DNA of 64,000 nucleotides from Bugula neritina (taxonomy: Eukaryota; Bryozoa; Gymnolaemata; Cheilostomatida; Bugulidae). This document shows positions 1-44,036 of the stretch, in pieces. Where the stretch lies: NCBI GenBank assembly GCA_964035545.1, contig OZ037768.1:11612741-11676740 (forward strand), given 5' to 3'. The notes below the pieces were generated by a model that had not been told where the DNA came from, ran no database searches, and worked only from the letters and a program-made list of their open reading frames with translations. Position 1 is the stretch's first letter, and every line of letters begins with the position of its first letter. The translations under genes were made by a program, and so were the position numbers.

Positions 1-1704
<1,704 letters not shown>

Positions 1705-3078
1705 ATAACTATATCTAGTCAACCATTCTAAAAGTGTAAGTGTTGTTTACACCAAAATTACTTGAGTATTAGTATTTACTTTAAGAATTTAATATATTTT
1801 GTTTCCCATTGTATAACTTGCCAGCAAAGTATTTCAGCTGCCAACTTATCTGTTCAATGACCCTGTAGTACAAGATATTTGAGTATTGCGTAAAATAACA
1901 TCTTGTGACTTGATCACTCATTAGGAAGAATTGGTTTTCTAGAAATTTTCAAAGCACACATGTATTGCATAACAAGTGTGATGTAAGCTCATGTGCAGTT
2001 CTATCTCAAAAAATACCACTCTTGTAGTGTTTGTCTTTAATTATATTTAGTTAGGCATATGCGTCACAAAATTATAGAAAGTACAGTGTGGGATTTTTAT
2101 AACTATAGAATAAATGTTACAAGCCTGGCTAGTTGATTAATATAAAACTATTTTTGTAACAGAGTCAGTTACTCAAGTGTATAGGATACTTAGTTGTGTG
2201 ATAAATGGTTGCTGTATGTCTGAGCAAACAGTGTTTAGTGCTTTGTTGACCTCTCTGTGTTAAATCCTACTGAATACAGCAGCAGATTTTATAACTAAAC
2301 TATGTAATCCATCCTTTTAACATTGTTTTCAGATTTTTTACATTAAATTAAGCATTCTTGAACATTTTGAAGTTGATTTTATGTTTTCAAATACAAGTTG
2401 GTGTATTTTTCAACATAAGTGTTCGTTAATTACCTTGACCTTTTTGCAGAGTTACTGGCGAAGGAAATGACAAGAGAATCAGAAACCTTAACAACTTGAT
2501 AGCCAATTAAGATGTTAGAATACCTTCACTATCTCTAGTAGATTACTCACTCAATATTGTGGTACATTATGGTGCAAAAGAATAATATGAATAAATAATA
2601 TATTTACTGTCTATTGGGGCAAGTAATTCTCTGTTACATGCTTTATACATTTTATAGTAAATGGTTGGATTGGCCTTCCTTTTACAGAATGTATTTACCA
2701 TTCCAACATTATTCATGTTATCAAAGCTACTAATACTGTTATAACTATTTTAGTGATATTTATGTTGTAAACTAATTTAGGTTCCAAGTAATGTATAGTT
2801 CATCTTTTGTATGCCTGTCTCTTTCAACGCAGTTGCTTTGAAATTTGGAACTTTCTATTAATTTAAACTAATCATGTTCAAAAATAAATGTGAAAACCTA
2901 GAAATGTCTATTACTAGGTAATCAACACAGTATAAATTTGTTTTTCTAACTACTTTGTTCACAAAATTATGACATGTCATTATTCAGAGTTAAATGATGC
3001 ATGTGTTTTTGCTGTGTACACTGTTTGATTGGTTTTATTGTAAATTATGCTGGAACAAAATAATATTATATCAATAAA
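1705..3078 (+). other. Probable Rab2 3' UTR and downstream DNA
   Basis: This is AT-rich non-coding sequence after the Rab2 stop. Canonical AATAAA hexamers occur at 2590-2595, 2883-2888 and 3073-3078, so the transcript could end at any of them. The sequence alone does not say which is used. Confidence 0.5.
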
Positions 3079-4640
3079 GTTTCTCCATTTTTATTTTCTA
3101 TTGCAATTTTTTCATGTTGCTAATGAACTAGTATGCCAGTTGAATTCTCTCTTGTGTAATTTCAACCTCTGGTGGTCCTTTAAGGTTGAACTTTCATATT
3201 AATTCGAGTGACTTTGGCCATTCATCTTGGGCATGCAAACTTTTCTTACAGGCTATTCCATGAGTCATTCATTTCCATTAAGTTATGCGTTCATTGTTGC
3301 TCAGATGCATAGATACACAGAATGTTTGCTTTGGGGATCAAATTATAGCTCTATTCAATTTTCTAAGTTCTGAACAACCAAAGTCATGGTCACTGATTGA
3401 CTATTGCCACATTAGTCATTATTTGAATTGGTTCCAATTCCAAGATGGCAGGAGTTGATTCCCCATTGGAGGGAAGCAGCTAGTTGTTGCCCAGGGTACT
3501 GTTTAGTTTTCTTCCCTGCAAGCTAGATTGGCTGAGCTTCAACTCATGAAAGGAACTGACAAAGGACTCATTGACATGATTAGTCATTGTGATTGGCATT
3601 AGCTAGTATTTCTGTATTAAAATCACACCAGCCAGTGCACCTAGCTACTCTATTTTGTTAGCTGCTGCCACTAGGCCTTGTTTTAACAGTCATTGGTTGC
3701 TGCTCTCATAATCTAGATGTTTGGGCAGCCATAGTGTATCCTGTTTGTCTATCAGCAGTTGGTTGAATATTCCAATTTGATGATAGGGGTGAACGAGATA
3801 TCAGCATATTTTGCCAGAACTGCCAAAAATACCGCTTTGGTGTGTGATGAATAATGTTCACGTGTTGTTTTGAATGTAACAGTGACAGAGTCCATCAAGA
3901 TTGAAACTTGCTTGGTGACTGTCTGCTAGTAGCTATTCACTTTTAGCATAGTGTGCTAGGGTAACTCTCTTCCAGTATCTATCAATATAGCATCTGTCCA
4001 ACTAGCTGATCTTATGGGGGTAGTGCTTAGGCCTCCGTAGAAATATATATGAAATATTAAACTAAATACTTGTGTTCTATCTGTTATAGTGGGTAACTCA
4101 AGTTTTCTATGCAGCTAGATAGTACCTAATCAATATTATTGCAATTAATATTACTTAAATCTAATGCTAATTGGGCTCAATGGCCCAATTAATATTGGTT
4201 TTTTACACAATGTGTAATATGTATTAACAATGTTTTCAATGTTAACAGATATGATTTTATTCTTCTAAAATTGATTATATTGAAATAAACTTTGACAAAT
4301 TGTTTATTGATGCTATTTGGGTAGTTCATATTACCAATTATCAAAATTTGAAAAGGATAAATAAATCTGGGATATTTCGGGGTAATTTTAGACTGTGCAT
4401 GATTTGAAAACATTTTAAAAAACACAGGTTTTGATATAATAGTGATACAATGACACTCGCATTGTTTTAGTACTATATAACAGCAAAGTGACATAACAAA
4501 AGAAGATAGTCTTCATAATATGCATTTTAAACCAACCTCATCAACATTGAGTGTTCAAGTAAACATACTAGTATTATGTAATATGTATCCTTCATAAGAC
4601 TCAAGTTATGGCTATTAGGATGCTGCTCTTCCCTAAACCT

Positions 4641-4808
4641 AGAGGTAGGTGCAGTAAAGGAGAACTTGAGAAAAGCCTGTGTTCTAAATCAGAAATGTCG
4701 CAAAAGAAGTTATGTTCTTGCAAGAATTTCCACCCAAGCCGCAAACCAGAATTTAATAAGAAAATTAAAGAACCGAGGCTAACTCAATATCTTCACTACT
4801 GCCCCTAA
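4641..4808. mobile_element. MITE-like element, copy A
   Basis: This is one of three related ~170-bp copies in the window, with copies B at 7622-7788 and C at 18945-19114. They share an ordered set of blocks, including GCCTGTGTTCTA near the left end and AATTTCTCCACTAC near the right end in B. The ends are imperfect inverted repeats of about 33 bp. The left end reads TAGGTGCAGTA...TTGAG..AGCCT and the right end, reverse-complemented, reads TAGGGGCAGTA...TTGAG..AGCCT. That structure suggests a non-autonomous DNA transposon. No target-site duplication is obvious. An open frame at 4608-4808 runs through it and is not a gene. Confidence 0.7.
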
Positions 4809-5895
4809 AAGTTATACAATTCGTTATTTCTCCAATATAGTTTTAAGTTTCGTTTAGGTTTTTCCACCATGGTACAGTATGAGAACCCATACCATCTTCG
4901 TTTAACCGTAGGTATAATAATTAAATTTAGCATGGCAGAAGAATTTGATGTTTTGCCCAGGTTCCGATTATCTATCCATCAATGAGCAATCTAAGTTGAA
5001 CTGTGTTAAAATTGTAAAAAATAATTATGAGATCATAATTGCTATATATAAATACTGAATAGTGTTTCTATATTTATATGTTTGTTTAAATATTTCATCT
5101 CATGTTCGCCCTATCGGGATTGAAGATGCAGCTCATCATGATGATCTTTGCTTGATGAATCATGTTCAAAAGCCTGTGCCCCTCTTTATCATATGATGAT
5201 ATTGTAATTGCCTAGTCATGGAAAGAGGGCGATGTCTTTATCATTTCATTCTAATAGAAATTTTTTGAAAAAATCCTGCATTTTTTTCCAATCCAATGAG
5301 CTAACTTCAGACTTTGAGGAATTGGAAAGTTTATACTGCCATGACTAACTTCTTGCCACAAGGAAAATCTTGGCATCCATTTTTCAACCTTTGACTTGAA
5401 TAGATATATGTAAACATTCAACATTCTTCAATTATGTAATATTAATAAACTGAAAGTGTATTTTTTCAACAGAATAGCATATTTTGGCAAGCCTTTATCA
5501 ATAGTAGATGTAGTAAACAGAGTAATTCTGCAAATTATGTAAGAATACAATTCTTAGCAGAGTGCCAACTGCCATTTTATAGCTTGCAAATATGTAGTTT
5601 GAGTTCACAGTTCATGCCATCATTATTATTATCATTATTATGAGATATTCAACAGCACCATGCTGCAGTGCATACTTGTATAAATCTGTAGTTTAGCTGT
5701 GATCAGCATTATTCGTTTTTATTGGTTATAGGCATGAATGTTTTAATCTTTGTCCACTCAGTATAGCTATAATTAAAACATTGTGTTTGACTTCTTATGC
5801 ATAACTTTTTCACTTCCAATGTGACTCATTAACATATCTGTTTTCTTATTGGTTGAAATCGATTTGGGGAAAATTCAGTGATCGAATGGGTGAGT

Positions 5896-5929
5896 CATAC
5901 AATGCCTACTTGCATGTAGGCATTGTATG
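5896..5929. repeat. Perfect inverted repeat (hairpin) upstream of the Rab2-like gene
   Basis: CATACAATGCCTAC at 5896-5909 is followed by a 6-base spacer and its exact reverse complement at 5916-5929. It lies about 150 bp before the Rab2-like ATG, so it is in the putative promoter or 5' UTR. Function is unknown. It could be a protein-binding palindrome or an RNA hairpin if transcribed. Confidence 0.8.
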
Positions 5930-6078
5930 CTAACTTTTTAATCTAGATAAAACTGTTGGTTCAAGCTTAGTGGCTAGCAGTTGTCTTCAAACAAGCACAT
6001 TAATAGGTAGCTACAATTTGTATAATAAGTAAACTTAACCTAGACCGGTGAACGTCATAGTGTTACCGAACCAGGAAG

Positions 6079-9734
<3,656 letters not shown>

Positions 9735-10156
9735 GACTGATCATACCTTGTATTATGGGAAGATGTGGGTTTAGGTAATGCTGGAGAAGCTGACCTGTCA
9801 TAATTGCTAGGTGCTTGTGCTGCACTCAAGAAACTTTTTCCAGTCTACAGAAAGTTACATGGAATAAGAAATGATGACATTGTATTATATTCCGAGTCTT
9901 CATTTTAGCATAAGCTATAAATAGCACTCACACACTATACTATCAACCTACAAAGCTGCATATTAAGTACGCTGAGTTACTTTATTTATTTGTATATATA
10001 TTTTTGTATTTAAACTAAAACATGCGTATTCAACTATTTTAATATGTAAATATTGTCATGTAATTATAAAATCATCCTATATATGTTAGTAATTAACACA
10101 AAAAGATAAAGTTGTAAAGCCAAACCTTTTTTCTACCATGCATTGTGCACTTGGAT

Positions 10157-10162
10157 AATAAA
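10157..10162 (+). terminator. Candidate poly(A) signal of the Rab2-like gene
   Basis: A canonical AATAAA lies about 420 bp after the stop codon, followed by T-rich sequence. It is the best candidate for the 3' end of this transcript, though other AT-rich hexamers are nearby. Confidence 0.5.
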
Positions 10163-11220
10163 TTTCTTTACAATATTATTTATGTTTCCTTCAAAAAATC
10201 GATAAATTAATAAATACTTTTACCAGACTATTGTACCTATAGAGTTTAATGATATATAACTTCATATATCTTTTGGGAGTCAGCTATAAAATCATGAAAA
10301 GCATGCAATTATAATTGGTTTCTCACCATAGGAGTTTTTCTAACATTTGCATTGCATTGAGGGTAGGACCCTTAACTGCTATGTTACACAGTCAATACCA
10401 ACAGCATGCTGTAAAATACTTTATGTTGACTTATGTTTTACTCCCATAGTAGGGTTACTTTGTAAAGACAACGGTTTAGATACCAACCTTTAAAGCAATA
10501 GTGTGTTAATTTCATAGTGACATGCAGTGAAGCTTATTTAACAAAATTCTTTTTTTTTGGGAACTAGAGCATCACATATAAAAGAGCCAGCAAAGTTTAG
10601 AAACATTCTTTCATGTTTCAGAATGCGCACTAAAATATAATTGATTAAATTCATCATTCTCTAATAGATGATATCCTTTCAAAACTAAACATTGTGTTAC
10701 TCTGCAATAGAAGCTCGAAACTTCAAAAATATTTTTAATAAGCAATCTGGCTTTATATAATTTTAAAACTTTATCACTATTAATGTATAGTGACAAAAAT
10801 TTTAAAAGAAAAACATAATATTTACCAACAACTTGGAAGATCTGAGGTTGGCTGTTAAATACCTTTTGTTAGTCAAGCTGTGTATAAAATTTAAACAAAT
10901 TTGACTGCTAAACTTTTAACAGTCAATTTATCTAACAATTGCTTCTGATGCTGAGACTTTTATTTTAATACTAAACAACTTGAGCCAAAACTAAATTTAA
11001 TTTGCATTACATGATTATAAAACATATTCATAACCAACTTTAATAAATGTCTACTGCAGTTTTTGGTATAAATTCCTAAAAATTGCACACTCTACTTCAA
11101 AGGTTTACTACATAAAATTTATGTATAAAGTTGATAATACAAATGCATGTTTTAACGCTATGTAAGCTAGTGATAAAATATCTTAATTTTGTTAGAACCA
11201 TAAAATCAAATTACACAGAC

Positions 11221-11262
11221 ATAAATATATATAAATATGTAAATATATATAAATATATAAAT

Positions 11263-11338
<76 letters not shown>
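11221..11338. repeat. AT-rich microsatellite
   Basis: An (AT)n run of roughly 120 bp, beginning with ATAAATATAT-type variants and becoming pure AT. It abuts the left end of the foldback element at 11339, and a short AT run continues at the element's right end. An open frame across it is only a reading of the repeat. Confidence 0.9.
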
Positions 11339-11340
<2 letters not shown>

Positions 11341-11754
11341 GTCATTTTACTTAATTTAGTACACACTGAAATCTCCAGTTTTTAGCTATTTTTCACAATT
11401 TTAATGGTAATGAACATGGCTTCTGCCCAAAACTAGTAAAACACCAATAAGCACACCGAAATAATTCAGGTTCTTCTTAATTTTGCTTGATTTTTCATGG
11501 TTTTTTATTTATTTAGCTCATTAGGAGTTCGGACCGTTACAAAAAACCGTAACAGTCCGTAACAACAAGTAGCTGAATAATTAGGAAAAAACATGGGAAA
11601 TGAAACAAAATTAAAAAGATTTTTGATTATTTAGGTGTATTTATCGGTGTTTTACTAGTTTTGATTAAAAACCTATGTTCATTAGCAGCTAAATGGTGAA
11701 AAATAGCTAAAAACTGAAGATATCTAGTGTGTACTAAATTAAGTAAAATGACCC
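11339..11754. mobile_element. Foldback / MITE-like element with long terminal inverted repeats
   Basis: The left arm (about 11339-11472) begins GGGTCATTTTACTTAATTTA, and the right arm (about 11622-11754) is its near reverse complement. Matching blocks continue inward: AGTACACACT, CAGTTTTTAGCTATTTTTCA, TAATGAACAT and AAAACTAGTAAAACACC. I judge the arms about 85% identical over roughly 130 bp. A smaller inverted repeat, CGGACCGTTAC / GTAACAGTCCG, sits near the centre at about 11532-11563. The element is flanked by AT dinucleotides on both sides, which would fit a TA target site, but the microsatellite hides any duplication. No transposase frame is present, so it would be non-autonomous. Confidence 0.8.
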
Positions 11755-12839
11755 ATATATATATATTGACAATAAGGCACTGTTATATACAATTAGGCCT
11801 ATTTGATTTTCACTGACTTGCTTTTTATGTTTGGGGAGATGATATGCATAACTGGAAAACTTAGTGCTGAAAATAAAATTTAAGTTTTTTCCAATAAATC
11901 TATTGTGGGAACTTGGGCACACCTTCCAATAAAATTGTGTACTTTCAGCAGAATTCCACGCAAAGTTATGTAATCAGATGTTGCATATGAAGCATGCAAA
12001 CACCATTGATTATAGGTACTTATTGCAAATAAAATAAAATGGAATTTCGCAAAGACACTCGATTTGGTTATTATTTATATAGACTGCAAATTACGACATT
12101 ATGAGGGTTATGCCAGTTTTGCTTTTGGCAATTGATAAAGAGTTGTTCTTGCAGTTTAATGATAATAAAACAAATTATTGTTCCATGTGCAAAATATATT
12201 AGTTATATTGCTGTATAATTTACAATACACCTTAGAATAATTTAGTGTACGCCTAAAATAGCATTATATTATTTTAGATTTTCTTAAACCATAAAAGTCA
12301 AAGCAACTCTAATAACATAATGATTACCAAATATTTTGGAGTTGTCTACTCTTGTTCTATCTATTTCAAATTTTTAATGCGCTCTTGTTTTTCAATCCTT
12401 TACAATACTAAATATAAATAACACACAAATAGTCTCCATTTTTTTTAATTTTTATTTAACTGAAAGCAATATTTGCTTTTAGCTTTTTAATAAGGCTTTT
12501 AGAAAAATAAAATTCGTTTTATTAAAGAGTAATTTACATTGACCAATTGGCATGAGAAAGAAAGTTCCCGGATGTGGTATGCTAGCAATGGTTGGTAATT
12601 TTTTCAACAACTTCTATACCAAAAGTATTTAGTGTGTTTAAAAATTGAAGTTTTAGTACCAATATGATAAATTATATGCCGATGAATTGCTTCCAATGGT
12701 AGTAAAACCTTATTCTCTTCTTCTCTGTGCATTTTGATTAAATTCATACTTATCTAGGCACCATTAACATGAGTTGGAAATACCAAATAACCAAATCCAA
12801 TACTCACATTTTCACAGTGCAACTGAATCAATATCATCT

Positions 12840-14170
12840 TCATGATGATGAATGTTATACACTATGATACTGTGTGATAGTGATACTGATAATCAATACT
12901 GATACTGATAGTCTCACTGATACTGATACAATTATTTGAACTCAGAGTCATAGGAATACTCATAGTCGTACTGAAACTTCAACTTGAAGTTGAAAATGAA
13001 TTAGTGAATTACTCATTTTGTTTTCTGTAAAATTAAAAATAGTAATACTAATAGTAATAGTAATAATTCCCCAGTAAAATTAAGGTAAACTATTCTTAAG
13101 ACTTATAATTAAAGTATTAGTTATAGATAATACTAATGGTAGTGCTACTGTTCTTATGGTTATAGTTATTACTGATTAGTAATTGTTATGGCTAATGCTA
13201 TTGAGTATTTCAATTTATAATTATTACCATTTAAAAATTAAAACATTAGCATCTCTAGTCTGAGTCTCCAAATCTCTAACAAAACACCTAACAGTTCAGT
13301 AACGATAACTAAGTAAAGTCTGAGTGTAAGTCTAAAACTAACTATACGAGTATAACTATATCATAAGTATATGTACTTCAACTTGTAGTAGTGTTGTAGT
13401 AAATGTAAATACTAATACTGAGTACTAATAGTAATAGGAATACTAATAGTCATGGTACTGGTTGTAGCTATGCTGCTACTGCTAGTTTATTACAGTTATT
13501 ATTACTATTAGACTTACTTTTACTCTTAGTATTACTATTAGACATAGTAATAAGTCTTGTCTCTGGCTCCTACCTTTAAAGTTGAGTAGTATTACAGACT
13601 TTACAGTTTCTATAAGTACAACTATTAGTAATATTATTACTATTACTATTGGTAATAAATATAATAATAATTATAATTAATATAATTAATTTATTATTAT
13701 CGTAATCTTAGTATCACTCCATATGGTGATTATAAGTAGTATGACTAAGTATTACATTTAGTAGCAGTAAAAGTAAAACTTTTACTACTTGAACTTACAT
13801 GAGTTTTACTTTTATTACTCATTAGTTTAATGGTTATTTGTAACTTCCAGTAATTGGTTTCTTTTAGGGTCATGCTTATAGCTGTTATAAATTATAACTA
13901 TATAATAAATATAATAACATTAAAATAAGTATAGCTAATTATACTTAATTTGTATTATAGCTTTTATTTATTATAATTGTGTCTACTGTTGATGTTATTC
14001 ATGAGTAATAGTTTTACTTGCATTTACAATTACTTACTGTAGGTGTTTTTGATACCAATTTATCAATCATCAGTGTGATACTGAGTTACTTTTATTAGTA
14101 TTATTGTTAGTTGCACTAAGTACTACTGCAATGCTAATTGTAAATAGAATTGTAATGTTGATAGTTGCTG
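12840..14170. repeat. Degenerate simple-sequence tract (ACTRATA / TAGTAA words)
   Basis: The sequence is built from imperfect short words such as ACTGATA, ACTAATA, AGTAATA and TACTATTA, with tandem runs around 12865-12935, 13030-13075 and 13400-13540. CG dinucleotides are rare. No reading frame stays open. Similar words recur around 46560-46830 and 47400-47830, which suggests common mechanisms of repeat growth or an old dispersed satellite. Confidence 0.7.
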
Positions 14171-16182
14171 TATCTGGTGATCACTAGTGTAGTCTAATAA
14201 AACCGTAATGTGTTGAGTAAGAGATAGTCATAAGTTTCCATATGATTACATATGATTAAATGAGTGCTATATAATAATTTGAATTGTAATTTTTTTAAAT
14301 AATAACATTACAATTGTTTCTTCTAGGTTTACTTTTTTAATTAAGACTATTGTTATTACACTTAAATCTTATCTGAAGAAATAACTTAGTTAATGGATAT
14401 GGGGATTGTTTTCTTATAATTTAATGCTGTCCCCAGTCTCTTCTTGATAAGAGATGCTAGTTCAGGTTTAATTTTACATATCCTAAAGTTCAAAGTTGAT
14501 CACAAGAGTTTGACTTTTTTCATGATATAAGAATTTAAGTTTCATATAGATATAATTCACACAAGCAACTTACATTAATGCTTAGTTTAAGTCATGATGC
14601 TGATTATATGCCATATTAAGGTTAGGACAAGAGCTGTCTGTTACAAACCTGTACCATGAATAGATTTTTAATCATAAATTAATATTTAATAACTGTGACT
14701 AGTAGCACTAGTGATTGACTCCTACATCTATGCTTTCATGATCACCCTGGTGCAGAGAACAAATGATTTTTATAACATTGAGGTTACTAATGTCTGTAAA
14801 TCTGATGTTCACATTTTCCATAAACTTCCTAGTTGATAAAAAGTTTCAACTTTTACTGTTGTTATTGCTATTATTTTCTTATTGAAAGATGCTGTGTTGC
14901 ATTAGTCACTGATATTGGCCAGTTGGCAGTCTATAGGTTACTCTTTTTTACTGAAAAAGAAGTGTTTTGTTTAGTTATTTTCAGGACCCATTCACATTTA
15001 AAAAACCTTAGTTTAAGTATTTATTTATTGCCTTAGTATTTGGACACATGACTAATGAGCACTCCATGAATACATGATTTTTAACCAGCCTTTTTGTTTT
15101 CTCAGTGGCTTTTCTTGACATCAGAATATAGGTTGTTCACAAAAATGTCAGTTCAGTTCAGGTTGAATTTAAAACAATTTTTCAACTTATGCCAGATTTG
15201 AGAGCAGTATAGTTACTACTCAGTCTTTTAAAACATGGTAAAATTCAACTGAAATATGTATGTTTTTAGGGACACTCATTGACATATATCTGAGCAATTT
15301 TTAGCTATATGTTTGTTTTTAATACAACTTCAAATGTGTAGTTAATAGGCAGGTTTGTACATCTGGTACTACAAAACTCATCAAGCATTGCTAAGATTGA
15401 ACAACTACATGCTGACTTATTTTTTGATTATTTTTTCTTTTATGAAAATACTCTGTCATCAAATTTTTTGAGAAAATTGTAGCTGTTTTTTTAAGGAGTT
15501 ACCATCTTGATTGCAAAACTTTTTCTATTCTAAAATATGAAAACTGGAAAAGTTCTGACTGCAGTTTGAGCTTACTACAAACTGTATGAGATACTGTTTT
15601 ACTTCATCCAATACATTTCCTGTAACATTTAATGATCACAAGTTATCTCGTTGTTCGATCAAGTCCCTGCGCTAGTAGTTGGTAGTTTTTAACTATTTTT
15701 TACTAGATTTAACTTGAGTCATTCATCAAAACAGGCATTCTGGAATCTAAGCCAGATAATTAGTACACATGTTCTTGTATCTTTTGACTGGGAAAGGGAG
15801 GGCAACTTGTTTCACTCAAAAAATTACAGAAATTGCCAAAATTAACATTATGGGTACTAGCTATCGTGTTCCTTGTGTGAACGGTTTTAGTTGCTGCTAA
15901 ATGCATAAGTATGGGAAAAATAAACAGATACTTTAGTTTCTGGAGTCTTTTTCTGAATCTGTGAAACCTTATAGACTGTAACACTGGTTGGGACTCTGTC
16001 CAGGCATACATTCACATGCTGATACACCTTTACACAACCATTTATAGTACATTGCTAGGAGATGTTTGAAGATGCTAAAAAGTGCTGCTGGGGCAGGCTA
16101 AAGATATGGTTTAAATTTTGAATTTCTTTAAGTTGAACTGAAAAGTGATTTGTCATCCAGCTGCTCTGTTTTGATGTATTTT

Positions 16183-16288
16183 CAGTATACTCTACAGATG
16201 TATATACTTTCAGTATACTCTACAGATGTATATACTTTCAGTATACTCTGCAGATGTTTATACTTTCAGTATACTCTGCAGATGTATG
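16183..16288. repeat. 28-bp tandem repeat, about 3.8 copies
   Basis: The unit starts CAGTATACTCTACAGATGTA and ends TATACTTT. Units begin at 16183, 16211, 16239 and 16267. Units three and four carry CTGCAG where the first two carry CTACAG. It lies about 350 bp upstream of the CHD start codon, in the likely promoter or 5' intron. Confidence 0.95.
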
Positions 16289-16527
16289 ATTAGTAAACTA
16301 AAAGTAGTGGAGCTGTAGTATGCTTACACTAGATGTTACAGTTATATATCTTCATTTACTTAAAATTATGCTAATTACGTTGTCTAGTAGCCATGATTGT
16401 ATGTCATTAGCACACTGTGCCATGTAGCCGTAGCCGTAGCTAGTATATTAACTACTAATCTTATAGGTTCGACTCGTGCTTCAATAAGTACCTGTAATTA
16501 AACACATTTCTTTGTTTTCTATTGTAG

Positions 16528-16641
16528 ACTGTATTGAAGTAAGATGCAGTCATATTATGGGATTGCTTGGCATTACCTACACATCCATGCATTCAACTAA
16601 ATTTAATCTTATATCTATGCTTTGTGCCTGACACACACAAA
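16528..16641 (+). other. Probable 5' UTR exon segment of the CHD gene
   Basis: A pyrimidine-rich stretch and ATTGTAG acceptor precede 16528. The ATG at 16642 fits the family start: MGDEIMGTLF resembles the MADPIMDLF start of CHD8. The upstream part of this exon would be untranslated, with at least one more non-coding exon further upstream that I could not place. Confidence 0.5.
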
Positions 16642-43151
<26,510 letters not shown>

Positions 43152-43772
43152 GCATAAGATGGCTAATTCATTAGCAGACCAATTCTTAGCCTTGTTTTAA
43201 CAATTGTTTACTCCCATATTATGCGACCTATCTGGTTATGTTGCAGTCATTTTAGATAATAATCTCTTTTTATATAAATACTGTGTGATTTGAAAGTTAA
43301 CTGGCTATAACTCAACTTTCAGTAAGGCTTTTGTACATATGAGGAATCAGTCGATTAACAAAATGATATTAGCCAAAGGTTTACGAAGCTGCGCTATTAT
43401 TTCCCCAACCTAGGTTTCATTTTATATGTGTATGTATACATACAGATAACTTCTTGTTGTCTGTATTTGAATTATTGTTTTTTGACTTATTATATTGAGT
43501 CATTATTTTGTACATAATGTCATTAATAATAATGTGATTCTGTAAGTAGTAATTGTTACCCAAGGCTCATTTTTTTCTCAACTCTTGTATCTCTAATTTA
43601 TTGCCACTTCTGTGGTCATTGATAGGCTATAAATATGGGTAGCTATAAGTATAGTTTTCATCCAACATGCACAAATTTTTATGTACATTGCTGTAAATCA
43701 AGTAGCTTATTTTCATATTATGTATGCAGTTTGACCAATTTCATATACTGAATTTGTTGAACTTAAAATGGT

Positions 43773-43778
43773 AATAAA
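43773..43778 (+). terminator. Candidate poly(A) signal of the CHD gene
   Basis: AATAAA about 620 bp after the CHD stop codon. It faces the candidate minus-strand signal of CCDC92 only 27 bp away. Confidence 0.55.
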
Positions 43779-43804
43779 TTAATGTTCTACAAATTTTTCA
43801 ACCT

Positions 43805-43810
43805 TTTATT
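43805..43810 (-). terminator. Candidate poly(A) signal of CCDC92
   Basis: TTTATT on the plus strand reads AATAAA on the minus strand, about 230 bp after the CCDC92 stop. I saw no other minus-strand AATAAA between it and the stop codon. Confidence 0.5.
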
Positions 43811-44036
43811 CTAGTTTTGTATGAACAAGTAATGGGATGCCTCTGCATTGTATTCGATAAATCAATAAGAATTTTCTAACAGGACGTTCATCAAAAAACT
43901 ACGTTATATACATTTATAATGACAAATTTTCACTGCTGTGAAAATATTGCCAAAATTCTCGTTCAAAATGATAAAAGTACAAGATGCATGATACATATAA
44001 TTAAGACTTATACAATACGTATTTTTTGGAAAGTGC

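Larger units (their letters stand above)
3079..6078. other. Intergenic region between the two Rab genes
   Basis: No coding exon is recognised. The stretch around 3170-4020 is somewhat less AT-rich than its surroundings but shows no family I know. It contains a MITE-like element at 4641-4808 and a perfect hairpin at 5896-5929, about 150 bp before the Rab2-like start codon. The remainder is AT-rich with nothing else recognised. Confidence 0.5.
9735..16527. other. Long gene-poor region between the Rab2-like and CHD genes
   Basis: No exon is recognised on either strand. Open frames here are short and without family features. The region holds an AT microsatellite (11221-11338), a foldback element (11339-11754), a degenerate simple-sequence tract (12840-14170) and a 28-bp tandem repeat (16183-16288). 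Any upstream non-coding exon and the promoter of the CHD gene should lie in its right part. Confidence 0.5.

Noticed and set aside
4608-4808. 66-codon plus-strand open frame
   Set aside because: It overlaps the MITE-like copy A almost completely; homologous copies B and C do not keep the frame.
11131-11385. 84-codon open frame rich in Tyr/Ile
   Set aside because: It is only the reading of the AT microsatellite.
16183-16288. CRISPR-like array
   Set aside because: Units are directly adjacent with no spacers, so it is a plain tandem repeat, and the genome is animal.
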